Origin: Terrisporobacter mayombei
Lineage (GTDB): Bacteria > Bacillota > Clostridia > Peptostreptococcales > Peptostreptococcaceae
DNA length: 46,526 nucleotides
Assembly (NCBI RefSeq): GCF_014333445.1
Contig: NZ_JACRYU010000009.1
Span: forward strand, 1-46,526
Reading direction: 5' to 3'
Below the pieces are notes generated by a model. It had not been told where the DNA came from and did no database searches. It was given only the letters and a program-made list of their open reading frames with translations. The translations under genes and the position numbers were made by a program. Shown piece by piece: positions 25,356 through 33,969 of this stretch (the first letter of the stretch is position 1; every line of letters starts with the position of its first letter).

Positions 25356-25394
25356 AAAAGAGCTGATTCCTATTAAAGTATAGTAATCAACTCT
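25353..25394 (-). terminator. terminator of the MATE gene
   Basis: The arms AGAGTTGATT / AATCAGCTCT (with one mismatch) and a T run follow on the minus strand, 20 bp after the stop at 25414. Confidence 0.75.
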
Positions 25395-25413
25395 GAGAAT
25401 TCAATATATTATT

Positions 25414-26772
25414 TTATTTATGCATTTCTTTTGATAAAAATATACCTTCATATAAATATTCACGTCTATATTTATACATAAAACTAAGTGAAGCTATCAT
25501 GGTAGCCACTTCTGCAAAAGGAACAACAAACCATACTCCATTTACGCCCATAACTCTTGGCAAAAGTGTAATCCCTAAAATAAAGAATACAAAAGTTCTA
25601 AGCAATGAAAGTATTGCTGACACCTTACCATTTGAGAAAGCTGTAAACATACCAGAACCAAATATATTAATTCCTGCTACTAAAAAAGCTATGGAGAAAA
25701 TCATAAATCCATTAAGAGTTATATCAAATATATTTGTTCCCTTATCAGCAAATAAAGATATCAATACTTCAGAAAATACTCTCGATGTAATAAAAATAAA
25801 CATTCCAAATACAGCTATAATAATTAAACTAAACTTAACTAATTTTTGTAATTGTTCTTCATCCTGACTTCCGTAATTATAACTTATTCTAGGAGATACA
25901 CCAGAAGTAAATCCTAAATATGCTGCGTTTAATAAAAACTGCATATAAAGCATAATTGTTATAGAAGCAACACCATCTTCTCCTAATAATTTAATCATTG
26001 CAATATTAAATAAAAATGTCGTTACGGCAGAAGATAATTGTGTAACCATTTCTGATATTCCATTTGAACAGCTTCTTAAAACTATTTTTAATTTTAATTT
26101 GGGCTTAACAAAATGCAATACATTCTTTTTATTGAAAAAGTAAACAATCCCAACAAAAGAAGGTAATATATATCCTATACAAGTAGCAAGAGCTGCTCCT
26201 TTCACACCCAGATTTAACTGTGCTATAAAGACATAATCTAAAACTATATTTACAATTCCACCAGCGATAGAACTTATCAGACCTAACTTTGGAACTCCTG
26301 CTGTTACTAAGAAATAGTCAAAATAAAGTTTTAATATTATAAAAGGTGTAAATATCACCATATAAAATAAATACTCTTTACAATAATAAAATAAAGAATC
26401 TGTTGATCCTAAAGCATATATAATATCTTTTATAAAGATAATACTTAGTATTTCAACGACAAGACCTACAATAATAGTACTTATTGTTATTATCGTAAAA
26501 TTTTCTTTTGCCTCTTGGTTCTTCCCTTCGCCCATACACTTAGCAACAATGGCACTTCCCCCTGTTGCAAACATTACTCCGATACCTATTAATATATTTA
26601 TTACAGGATAAACTATATTTGTAGCTGAAAGTGCATTGGCCCCAACAAATTTAGATATAAATACTCCATCTATAATCGTATATAACGAGAAAAATACCAT
26701 CATTACTACTGTCGGCATCGTATATCTAATTAACGAAGTCATTGTGACTTTCTTCTCCAATGAATTTTCCAT
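25414..26772 (-). CDS. MATE-family multidrug efflux protein (MepA-like)
   Basis: A 452-residue membrane protein with about twelve helices in two MatE halves. The N-terminal LIRYTMPTVVMMVFFSLYTI and DGVFISKFVGANALSATNIV resemble the MepA subgroup, as does the second-half motif NIFGSGMFTAFSNGKVSAIL. It would export cationic drugs by Na+ or H+ antiport. AGGAGG precedes the ATG. It is divergent from a MerR regulator and read from a 19-bp-spacer promoter, so drug-inducible expression is likely. Confidence 0.92.
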   Translation of the reverse strand: MENSLEKKVTMTSLIRYTMPTVVMMVFFSLYTIIDGVFISKFVGANALSATNIVYPVINILIGIGVMFATGGSAIVAKCMGEGKNQEAKENFTIITISTIIVGLVVEILSIIFIKDIIYALGSTDSLFYYCKEYLFYMVIFTPFIILKLYFDYFLVTAGVPKLGLISSIAGGIVNIVLDYVFIAQLNLGVKGAALATCIGYILPSFVGIVYFFNKKNVLHFVKPKLKLKIVLRSCSNGISEMVTQLSSAVTTFLFNIAMIKLLGEDGVASITIMLYMQFLLNAAYLGFTSGVSPRISYNYGSQDEEQLQKLVKFSLIIIAVFGMFIFITSRVFSEVLISLFADKGTNIFDITLNGFMIFSIAFLVAGINIFGSGMFTAFSNGKVSAILSLLRTFVFFILGITLLPRVMGVNGVWFVVPFAEVATMIASLSFMYKYRREYLYEGIFLSKEMHK

Positions 26773-26782
26773 GAAGACCTCC

Positions 26783-26811
26783 TTGAATTTAATATTAACC
26801 TAATATATAAT
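26783..26811 (+). promoter_or_regulatory. promoter of the MerR-family gene
   Basis: There is -35 TTGAAT (26783-26788), a 17-bp spacer and -10 TATAAT (26806-26811). The expected start point falls inside the palindrome at 26814-26834, so autorepression is likely. Confidence 0.65.
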
Positions 26812-26837
26812 AAACTATCCTGTAACAGGATAGTCAA
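26807..26837 (-). promoter_or_regulatory. MerR-type promoter of the MATE gene (19-bp spacer)
   Basis: On the minus strand there is -35 TTGACT (26832-26837), an unusually long 19-bp spacer and -10 TATTAT (26807-26812). Overlong spacers are the hallmark of promoters activated by MerR-family DNA twisting. Confidence 0.85.
26814..26834. promoter_or_regulatory. MerR-family operator
   Basis: The perfect inverted repeat ACTATCCTG-TAA-CAGGATAGT fills the spacer of the MATE promoter and lies at the start point of the divergent regulator gene. One site could therefore activate the pump and repress the regulator. Confidence 0.85.
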
Positions 26838-26855
26838 TAAGGAGGATTACAAAAA

Positions 26856-27674
26856 ATGAAAGAAAATAATACAAAATATTTCTCTACTGGAGAATTCGCT
26901 AAACTATGTAAAGTACATAAAAAAACTCTTTTTCATTATGATGAAATAGGATTATTTAAACCAGAAAAAGTAATGGATAACGGATATAGATATTATTCTA
27001 TATATCAATTAGAAGCTTTTAATGTAATTTCTACTCTGAAAGATATTGGTGTTCCTCTCAAAGAAATAAAAGAGTTTATGGATAAAAGAAATCCTCAAAA
27101 TATCGTAGAGCTTTTCCAATATGAAACCAAAGAAATTGAAAAAGAAATAAATAAACTTAAGAGAAAACAAGAGATTATTTATAATAAAATAAAAATTATC
27201 AATGAAGCTAAAAATAAAAAAGACGATATTTTTATAGAAGAACAGAATGAAGAATATCTTGTTATTAGCAAGTCCATAGATAATAGTAAATATCCTTATG
27301 ACATGAAAACTTATATGTCCCATTTAGATTATTGTTACAGCAATGATTTAAATATAGGTTATCCTGTTGGATCAATTAAAAGTAAATATGATTTAGAAAA
27401 TAAAAACTATTATGACTATAGTCACTATTACACAAGGGTAAATAAAAATTGTGGCTCCAATAATATAATTATAAAACCAAAAGGAACTTATTTGGTGGGA
27501 TATTTAAAAGGATATTATGATAAAGCACCTATACTTTACGAAAGATTATTAAAATATATAAAAGAAAATAATTTAATTATTATGGGTTCTTCATATGAAG
27601 ATGTATTAATAGATGAAGTTACCGTGAAAAATAAAGATGAATATGTATTGAAAGTATCAATACAGATTGAATAA
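26856..27674 (+). CDS. MerR-family transcriptional regulator (BmrR-like)
   Basis: A 272-residue regulator. The N-terminal MerR winged helix (about 8-78) has FSTGEFAKLCKVHKKTLFHY and DEIGLFKPEKVMDNGYRYYS. A coiled coil (about 85-125, KEIEKEINKLKRKQEIIYNK) follows, then a C-terminal ligand domain of the GyrI/BmrR kind (about 130-272). AAGGAGG lies upstream of the ATG. It is divergent from the MATE pump with the operator between them. Ligand unknown, probably a cationic drug. Confidence 0.9.
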   Translation: MKENNTKYFSTGEFAKLCKVHKKTLFHYDEIGLFKPEKVMDNGYRYYSIYQLEAFNVISTLKDIGVPLKEIKEFMDKRNPQNIVELFQYETKEIEKEINKLKRKQEIIYNKIKIINEAKNKKDDIFIEEQNEEYLVISKSIDNSKYPYDMKTYMSHLDYCYSNDLNIGYPVGSIKSKYDLENKNYYDYSHYYTRVNKNCGSNNIIIKPKGTYLVGYLKGYYDKAPILYERLLKYIKENNLIIMGSSYEDVLIDEVTVKNKDEYVLKVSIQIE

Positions 27675-27763
27675 TAACCACATTTACTCAATTGCTAGTA
27701 TTAAAATTAACAAATATTCTTATCATATATTGTTAAATAAAATTTAATTATGGTTTATTGATA

Positions 27764-27781
27764 TATAATTTCCTTACAATG
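27764..27781 (-). repeat. post-terminator motif, copy 2
   Basis: The minus-strand ATTGTAAGGAAATTATAT directly follows the T run of the uridine kinase terminator. Confidence 0.65.
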
Positions 27782-27825
27782 AAAAACAGATTATTATTAG
27801 AAATACTAAATAATAATCTGTTTTT
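27782..27825. terminator. terminator of udk
   Basis: The long hairpin AAAAACAGATTATTATT / AATAATAATCTGTTTTT has T runs on both strands, so it could also serve the convergent MerR gene. Confidence 0.85.
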
Positions 27826-27828
27826 GTT

Positions 27829-28443
27829 TTATTTTAATATTAATTTTAAATGCTCTTGTAATATGTGTATACCAGTAGTATTTTCTCCACCTCTTGGTAT
27901 TATTATATCTGCATATTTCTTAGAAGGCTCAACAAATTGCTCGTGCATTGGTTTTACAGTAGTAACATATTGTGATAATACCGATTCAACACTTCTTCCT
28001 CTTTCTTTTGTATCTCTTAATATACGACGCATTAAACGTTCGTCTGCATCTGTATCTACAAATACTTTTATATCCATTAGATCTCTAAGTTGAGGATCTT
28101 CAAATATTAATATACCTTCTACTATTATAACTTTTTTAGGGTGAGCAAGAACTGTCTCACTTGATCTTGTATGCTTTGTATAATCATATACTGGAACTTC
28201 TACTTCATTTCCAGCTTTTAGAGATTTGATATCTCTTATCATTCTTTCAGTTTCAAAAGATGATGGGTGATCGTAATTTAAGTTTTTTCTTTCTTCTAGA
28301 GTTTTATCATCATTAGCTTTATAATAGCTATCATGGCAAATTAGCTCTATATCATCTTTAAAAAATTCTTTAATATAACTTACTATAGTCGATTTTCCTG
28401 ATGCAGTACCACCTGCTATACCAACAATGCTCACTTTATTCAT
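27829..28443 (-). CDS. udk: uridine kinase
   Basis: A 204-residue P-loop nucleoside kinase that phosphorylates uridine and cytidine in pyrimidine salvage. It has Walker A GIAGGTASGKST, then CHDSYYKA, YDHPSSFE, VPVYDYTKHTR, IVEGILIF and the RRILRDTKERGRS lid. Length matches the family. ATG at 28443 is chosen because AGGTGGAAG lies 5 nt upstream; the upstream GTG overlaps that site. Monocistronic. Confidence 0.93.
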   Translation of the reverse strand: MNKVSIVGIAGGTASGKSTIVSYIKEFFKDDIELICHDSYYKANDDKTLEERKNLNYDHPSSFETERMIRDIKSLKAGNEVEVPVYDYTKHTRSSETVLAHPKKVIIVEGILIFEDPQLRDLMDIKVFVDTDADERLMRRILRDTKERGRSVESVLSQYVTTVKPMHEQFVEPSKKYADIIIPRGGENTTGIHILQEHLKLILK

Positions 28444-28455
28444 ATTAACTTCCAC

Positions 28456-28808
28456 CTACTTATATATTTCATTCGTGATTTTATTTTTCTGTTATTTCAA
28501 AATATACATACTTTTAACTCAATTTAAAAGTCCGTTAATTATCTATATCTGCAATATTTTATCATATTTTTTTAAATAATTCACATGGGAAAAATAACCA
28601 TACAATATTTTTATACAAATAATTTTATACAAATAATTTTATTATATATTATGTATCTTAATAATTTTTATTTAAAATAATTTTTAAGAATATATATTAA
28701 ATAATTCCATGATTAATCTAGCGTTTAAAATTATATTGCTTACCCTAGATCCTTATCTAAGACATTATATCACAATAATTCCTTTAATTGACAATATAAA
28801 TGCTTATT
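28456..28808. other. gene-less AT-rich stretch with a short tandem repeat
   Basis: No coding region or RNA is supported here. At 28609-28636 the 14-bp unit TTTTATACAAATAA occurs twice in tandem and partly a third time; it is low-complexity and may mean nothing. Confidence 0.5.
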
Positions 28809-28814
28809 TTTATT

Positions 28815-28847
28815 AAAATAAGCTACTTTATAATAAAGTAGCCTATT
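28815..28847 (-). terminator. terminator of the 65-residue protein gene
   Basis: On the minus strand GCTACTTTA / TAAAGTAGC forms a tight hairpin followed by TTATTTTAAT, 8 bp after the stop. Confidence 0.75.
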
Positions 28848-28854
28848 TATATAA

Positions 28855-29052
28855 TTAAAAATTATCGTTGCTATTATGAATGCTTTCATAAGATGGGGGT
28901 TTTAAATTCCCTTCTTTTTTTACTTTTTTAAATACTTTTTCATTTTCTTCTTCTATTAATTCAGTCATATCTTCTAAAGTATCTGCATGATTAACGAAAT
29001 TTGTTAATTCACTTTCATGTAACTCTCTTTTACTCTGATTAACTTTTCTCAT
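28855..29052 (-). CDS. small hydrophilic protein of unknown function
   Basis: A 65-residue charged protein (MRKVNQSKRELHESELTNFV, then DTLEDMTELIEEENEKVFKKVKKEG), probably helical, with no membrane segment or metal motif. TAGGAGG lies 7 nt before the ATG and an intrinsic terminator follows, so it has the parts of a real single-gene unit. Function not recognised. Confidence 0.6.
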   Translation of the reverse strand: MRKVNQSKRELHESELTNFVNHADTLEDMTELIEEENEKVFKKVKKEGNLKPPSYESIHNSNDNF

Positions 29053-29301
29053 AAGTTCCTCCTAGATAAAATTTAAAATATTATTTACTTTTTATATTAG
29101 ATTTCCACAAGAACTTATTTTTATTACAGTTAAAAAAAGAAGTCATTCCAAAAACAAATCAATATATGATATATTTTCTATTATTTTTAAAATTTTATAT
29201 ATAATATCATAAACTTTTATTGACGATTTTTGAAAAGCGATTTAGCCATAATTTAAAAGGATTTTTTATTAATATAATAGAAAAATATATATATATTCAA
29301 A

Positions 29302-29403
29302 ATCACAGTTCCCCCATAATGCTGTGATAATACAATATATCTTTTTAAATTTCCCTAAAGAGTTGATAAAAATAGTTAAACTTAACTATTTGAACAACTC
29401 TTT
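29302..29403. other. two orphan hairpins in a gene-less region
   Basis: ATCACAG / CTGTGAT (29302-29328) has a C-rich (plus) or G-rich (minus) loop. It is followed by a long near-perfect inverted repeat, AAAGAGTTG...AATAGTTAA / TTAACTATT...CAACTCTTT (29357-29403). The second looks like a two-way terminator, yet it is not adjacent to any gene end: the flanking genes end at 28855 and 29588 with their own terminators. It could belong to an unannotated small RNA. Nothing else is evident in 29053-29487. Confidence 0.4.
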
Positions 29404-29490
29404 AATATCATCATATAATTAAAAATCAAAAATACAACCTATTTAACTTGAACAGTGTATTAAATCATAGATAATATTAAAGATTAAAAC

Positions 29491-29549
29491 AAAAAAGGCT
29501 ATCTTTATGTCATGATTAAATATCATCTACATCAAGATAGCCTCTTTTG
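29491..29549 (-). terminator. terminator of the GNAT gene
   Basis: The hairpin GGCTATCTT / AAGATAGCC with a paired inner stretch is followed on the minus strand by TTTTTTG, about 40 bp after the stop at 29588. Confidence 0.8.
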
Positions 29550-29587
29550 TATATTTCCTTTTATAAACCGTCTGGTGTCCATTTTAT

Positions 29588-30187
29588 TTACCCTTTTATT
29601 ATATTTTCATTTCTTGTAAATATATTTTTTACTATTTCTTTATCTAAATCCCAAATTGTAACTGGTGACTTAACTTCCATATCAAAACTTTTTAGAGTTT
29701 TACACATCCAAATTACATCTATCCATCTTCCATATTTATTAACTGCATTTGGGAATACACTCATAACTTTAAATCCATATTTTTCGTGGAACTTCTTACT
29801 TTGTTCATTTATAGATAATATGCAAGCATAGACATTATATATCCCTTGTAATTTTAGTAATTCTAAAAGACATCCATATAAAGCAGAGGCAATCCTTCTA
29901 CCGTGGTATTTATCATCAGTATATACAGATACTTCCGTGTTCCATTTATATCCCTCTCTTTTGAATGGCTTTCCTGCATAAGCGTAGGCTACAACTTCCC
30001 CGTCAATTTCACAAACTATCCAAGGAAATTCCTTTGTTACTAAATCATATCTTTCTCTTAATTCTTCTAATGTAGGCACCCTATGTTCCGAGTTAACAAT
30101 TATATCGTTTTTTTCAACGTATGGTCTGTATATCTCTTGAATTCTTTGTAGATCATCTACTGTAGCTAATCTTAATCTCTTGTTCAC
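29588..30187 (-). CDS. GNAT acetyltransferase, phosphinothricin/methionine-sulfoximine N-acetyltransferase-like
   Basis: A 199-residue N-acetyltransferase. The first half resembles the Pat/Bar/YncA group (RLATVDDLQRIQEIYRPYVE then VPTLEELRERYD and YAYAGKPFKREGYKWNTEVS). The acetyl-CoA loop is KYHGRRIASALY, followed by SKKFHEKYGFK. GTG at 30187 is supported by AGGAGGAC 5-7 nt upstream. The about 30-residue C-terminal tail beyond the usual fold is extra. Substrate is inferred only at family level. Confidence 0.82.
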   Translation of the reverse strand: MNKRLRLATVDDLQRIQEIYRPYVEKNDIIVNSEHRVPTLEELRERYDLVTKEFPWIVCEIDGEVVAYAYAGKPFKREGYKWNTEVSVYTDDKYHGRRIASALYGCLLELLKLQGIYNVYACILSINEQSKKFHEKYGFKVMSVFPNAVNKYGRWIDVIWMCKTLKSFDMEVKSPVTIWDLDKEIVKNIFTRNENIIKG

Positions 30188-30403
30188 TCTCGTCCTCCTG
30201 TTTGTATAATTACCTATTGAATTTATAGGTTACAGCTAATTTTATAATAGATTTAATCTATAATGCAATAATAATTTTATTTTTTTTGTACGATAAAATA
30301 ATTTTTTTAAATTATAATAAGTTTTGAGTATAAATAGGTATAAATATGTTATTATATTTAATTATGATACACAATTATTTAAAAAATATAAGGAGATGAA
30401 GAC

Positions 30404-31246
30404 TTGATAAAATTAGGAGAATATAACAAGCTTAAAGTAAAAAGAAAAGCTGAGTTCGGATATTTCTTAGATGCTGGAACTAATAATTCTAAAGATGATG
30501 TTCTTCTTCACAACAGACTTGTTGGAAAAAACAAGATAGAAGTTGGAGACGAAATAGAAGTATTTATATACAAAGATTCAGAAGGAAGACTTGCTGCTAC
30601 AATGAATTATCCAAAAGCTAAAGTTGGAGACATTGCTTATTTAAAAGTAGTTGCTCACACTAAGATAGGAAGCTTCATAGATGTAGGTCTTCCAAAAGAC
30701 ATATTAGTTCCTTTTAAAGCTCAAAAATATGAAATGACTAAAGGAAATAGATATTTATTCTACATATATGTTGATAAATCAGGTAGACTAGCTGCTACTA
30801 CTGATATATTCCCTTATTTATCTGTTGAACATTCATACAAGATTGGTGATATAGTAGATGGAATAGTTTATGGATTCCAAACTAACAAAAGTGCTACGGT
30901 TTGCGTAGATAATAAGTACGATGCTGTTATCTTAAACAATGAATATTTCACAGAATTGAATATAGGAGATAAATTAGAAAATCTTAAAGTTATAAAAATC
31001 TATGAAGACGGAAGACTTGGACTTACTCCAAGAGGAGAAAGAAAAGAAGAATTAGATTCATTAGAAAAATCAATCATGAGCTATATAGAAGGAAACGATG
31101 GATTCATGAGATTTAATGATAAATCTTCTCCCGAAGAAATAGCTACAGTATTTAATTCTAGTAAGAAAAACTTTAAAAGAGCTCTAGGTCTTCTTATGAA
31201 AAAAGGGTTAATTACTCAAAATGAAGAAGGTACTTTCTTAAAATAA
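30404..31246 (+). CDS. cvfB: CvfB-family S1 RNA-binding protein
   Basis: A 280-residue protein with several S1-like beta-barrels (about 1-65, 70-135 and 145-210) and a C-terminal winged helix (about 215-280, SSPEEIATVFNSSKKNFKRA then LGLLMKKGLI). This is the CvfB/YitL layout; CvfB proteins bind RNA and affect virulence gene expression in Staphylococcus. The start is TTG at 30404 with AAGGAGATG upstream. Monocistronic, with a terminator shared with the convergent opine-dehydrogenase gene. Confidence 0.9.
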   Translation: MIKLGEYNKLKVKRKAEFGYFLDAGTNNSKDDVLLHNRLVGKNKIEVGDEIEVFIYKDSEGRLAATMNYPKAKVGDIAYLKVVAHTKIGSFIDVGLPKDILVPFKAQKYEMTKGNRYLFYIYVDKSGRLAATTDIFPYLSVEHSYKIGDIVDGIVYGFQTNKSATVCVDNKYDAVILNNEYFTELNIGDKLENLKVIKIYEDGRLGLTPRGERKEELDSLEKSIMSYIEGNDGFMRFNDKSSPEEIATVFNSSKKNFKRALGLLMKKGLITQNEEGTFLK

Positions 31247-31278
31247 AATATTTAATCAATATTATAAACTTCCTTTCA

Positions 31279-31326
31279 CAAAAAAGCACCTAACTTCTAT
31301 TATTAGAATTGGGTGCTTAAATTTTT
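31279..31326. terminator. bidirectional terminator between cvfB and opine dehydrogenase
   Basis: AAGCACCTAA / TTGGGTGCTT (31284-31293 with 31309-31318) has A/T runs on both sides and lies between convergent stops. Confidence 0.85.
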
Positions 31327-31337
31327 ATTAAATTCAA

Positions 31338-32435
31338 TTATATATTTGCTAATATTTCATCTTTTCCTTTTAAATTACCAAGTCCTATACTATCTAAAGT
31401 TAGACCTTCTTTATAAAAATCTCGTTGTAAAAGTGTTCCTCCAAGAATTATTATAGAATCTATATTAGGAGTTGGAACATTTACAACTTTGCCTAAATCT
31501 GACCAAAGTACAAGACCTGTTGATATATCTTCAACCATATAGCGCCCATCCACACTTGCTGGGCCCTTTATGTATTTGAAAACTGGACTTGTATTAAATA
31601 GTTCATGCAATGGTTTGTCCTCATCAACAAAATATCCTCTATTTATACGACCTTGTCTTGTATCTTCCAACTTTATACCTAATGCATTAGCTACCGATTC
31701 TCTTTCTTCTTCTACTGCTTTTACAATATTTACAGTATGTTCTGTTATTCCCTCTTTATATAACCAAAACTCACCCTTAGTATAATCTATTCTTCCTGCA
31801 TTTAGCAAAGTCGGTCCTGGATGAACTAAAGGATTTGGGTTTTCTAAATTAACTTGTATAACATTATCTGCCATAACAAAGCAATCATAGATTTGAACAC
31901 AAGCATCAAAAACTTCTTTTGTATTATAAGAAGGATATGCTGATAAGTATACCTTTCCTGCTTTTAAAGAGACATCTACCCTAGCTTCATCTGCATAAGC
32001 TCTAGTGGCATAAGTTAAGGAATTCGTTTCCCCAACTTTTAAATTTTTATCAATTCCAATTTCTTTAGCTTTATTTATAAATCTTATAGCTGACATAGCA
32101 GGTGCACCATTTATTAGTATTATTTGCTCTTCTTTTACTAATGGTGCAAGAATTTCTGCAAAATACTCTATTCCCATTCCTGGTACAGTAATCATGATTA
32201 TTTCGCAATCTTTAATCGCTTGTTCAATATCTGATGTTATTAAATTTATTTTTTCAACACTACTATTTCCTTCATATTCAATAGTAATTTCATTATTTAA
32301 TTTTATAATATCTAAATTTTTACAAAACTTCTTTGATTCAAAAATATTAACTTTAAATCCCTTTTGTGTTAGATCCGCAGCCGCCGTAATTCCACCATTA
32401 CCTGCTCCGATTATTGCAACCTTTTTTACCTTCAT
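31338..32435 (-). CDS. NAD(P)-dependent opine dehydrogenase family protein, paralogue A
   Basis: A 365-residue protein with an N-terminal Rossmann fold (VAIIGAGNGGITAAADLTQK) and a C-terminal octopine/nopaline dehydrogenase domain with NPLVHPGPTLLNAGRIDY (catalytic His region) and EGITEHTVNIV. Members reductively join an amino acid and a keto acid, or the reverse. A close paralogue lies directly upstream with its own terminator, so this is a tandem duplication of separately transcribed genes. The actual substrate is unknown; no nicotianamine-synthase-like partner or metal transporter, as in opine metallophore loci, is nearby. Confidence 0.85.
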   Translation of the reverse strand: MKVKKVAIIGAGNGGITAAADLTQKGFKVNIFESKKFCKNLDIIKLNNEITIEYEGNSSVEKINLITSDIEQAIKDCEIIMITVPGMGIEYFAEILAPLVKEEQIILINGAPAMSAIRFINKAKEIGIDKNLKVGETNSLTYATRAYADEARVDVSLKAGKVYLSAYPSYNTKEVFDACVQIYDCFVMADNVIQVNLENPNPLVHPGPTLLNAGRIDYTKGEFWLYKEGITEHTVNIVKAVEEERESVANALGIKLEDTRQGRINRGYFVDEDKPLHELFNTSPVFKYIKGPASVDGRYMVEDISTGLVLWSDLGKVVNVPTPNIDSIIILGGTLLQRDFYKEGLTLDSIGLGNLKGKDEILANI

Positions 32436-32594
32436 AAATACATTCCCCCTAATACAGTTATTATTTTTTATGTAAGAAACTTTGCATATTTTTTTAATAA
32501 TTTCCTATAATATTTGATGAGCATACATAAATATCATAAAAATAGTTTTGAATTAAGTAATACATTTCCTATTTATTCTTTAATTTATATTATT

Positions 32595-32636
32595 TAAAAA
32601 AGTGCTATGAAATAAATATTCCATCAGCACTTTTTT
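32595..32636 (-). terminator. terminator of opine dehydrogenase paralogue B
   Basis: AAAAAAGTGCT / AGCACTTTTTT (minus strand) has a 20-nt loop. It starts 2 bp beyond the stop and is symmetrical. Confidence 0.85.
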
Positions 32637-32637
32637 A

Positions 32638-33738
32638 TTAAACTGCATCAATTAAACCTTGTTTGTCATGAACACCTTTTATACCTAGTTTTTCTACTGT
32701 AAGTCCTATTTTATAGAAATCTGTTTGCAATAAAGTTCCACCAAGTACTATGATCGCATCTATGTTTGGAGTTGGTACTTTCAATATTTTTCCAAGGCTT
32801 GACCAAAGCACAAGACCTGTTGATATATCTTCTGTTATATAACGATTTGTTACACTTGTAGGTCCTTTTATTTGACCAAATACTTCACTCGTATTAAATA
32901 GTTCTTGAAGAGTTTTATTCTTATCCTCTTCTAAATACCCTCTATTTATACGACTCTCTCTTGCTCCTTCAACTTCAAATCCTAAAGCTCTACCAAGAGC
33001 AACTCTTTCTTTTTCAACTGCTTGTAATACGTTTATAGTATGTTCTGTTATTCCTTCTTTATATAACCAAAATTCTCCATTAGAATAATCTATTCTTCCT
33101 GCATTAAGTAGTGCTGGTCCTGGATGTACTTCTGGATTACCATTTTCTAAGTTAACATGCCATATATTTTTTGCTGGTACAAAACAATCATATAACTGTG
33201 ATAAAGATTCCATAATTTCATCTATATCAGATGCTGGGTATGAACCTAAAAATAGTTTTTTAACCCTTAATGATAATTCTACCCTTGCTTCATCAGCAAA
33301 AGCTCTAGTTCCATATGTTAATGAATTAGATTCACATATTTTAAATTTCTTTTCTATTCCCATTTCTTTAGCTTTATTAACAAATCTTATACAACCCATT
33401 GCTGCCGCACTATTTATGTAAATTATTTGATCTTCCCTTACAACTGGAGCAAGTATTTCCGCAAAATACTCTACTGCCATTCCAGGTATAGCCAACATTA
33501 TAATTTGAGCTCCTAATATAGCTTCTTTTATATCATCCGTTACTAAATGTACCTTTTCAGTACTTTCACTTTCCAATGTTTGAAGTAAAATTTCTCCTTT
33601 TTCTTTTATAACATCCAAGTTTCTACAGAACTTATCTGATTGAAATAAACTTACTTCAAATCCTTTGTTTGAAAGATCAGCAGCAGCTGTAATACCACCA
33701 TTACCACCGCCTAGTATGGCTACTCTTTCTACTTTCAT
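32638..33738 (-). CDS. NAD(P)-dependent opine dehydrogenase family protein, paralogue B
   Basis: A 366-residue protein with the same layout as paralogue A: VAILGGGNGGITAAADLSNK at the N-terminus, NSLTYGTRAFADEARVELSL, NPEVHPGPALLNAGRIDYSN and EGITEHTINVLQ. By eye over half of positions match paralogue A, with variation concentrated in the N-terminal domain (cofactor edge and residues 35-75) and around 160-190. TAGGAGG precedes the ATG. The two copies may differ in amino-acid or keto-acid choice. Confidence 0.85.
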   Translation of the reverse strand: MKVERVAILGGGNGGITAAADLSNKGFEVSLFQSDKFCRNLDVIKEKGEILLQTLESESTEKVHLVTDDIKEAILGAQIIMLAIPGMAVEYFAEILAPVVREDQIIYINSAAAMGCIRFVNKAKEMGIEKKFKICESNSLTYGTRAFADEARVELSLRVKKLFLGSYPASDIDEIMESLSQLYDCFVPAKNIWHVNLENGNPEVHPGPALLNAGRIDYSNGEFWLYKEGITEHTINVLQAVEKERVALGRALGFEVEGARESRINRGYLEEDKNKTLQELFNTSEVFGQIKGPTSVTNRYITEDISTGLVLWSSLGKILKVPTPNIDAIIVLGGTLLQTDFYKIGLTVEKLGIKGVHDKQGLIDAV

Positions 33739-33927
33739 TCTAATACCTCCTAAATAATGTTACTATTATAATTTACCCCATTTGCTAAAAGGTTATTATT
33801 TAATAACTCATATTTAAAAAATTAACACGTTAAGTTCTCTTAACAAGTAAAATGTATAATAACATATATAGTATCACGTTCCATCAAAAACTTCAATATA
33901 TATATAAGTTGTTATTTAATAAATAGC

Positions 33928-33960
33928 AAAAAAGACTAGATTATTTCATATATCTAGCCT
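33928..33960 (-). terminator. terminator of the membrane-anchored protein gene
   Basis: On the minus strand GGCTAGAT / ATCTAGTC is followed by TTTTTTGC, 10 bp after the stop at 33970. Confidence 0.8.
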
Positions 33961-33969
33961 TTACCTTTA

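Noticed and set aside
28609..28640. CRISPR-like or functional tandem repeat
   Set aside because: Only two and a bit 14-bp AT-rich units with no spacers; consistent with low complexity.
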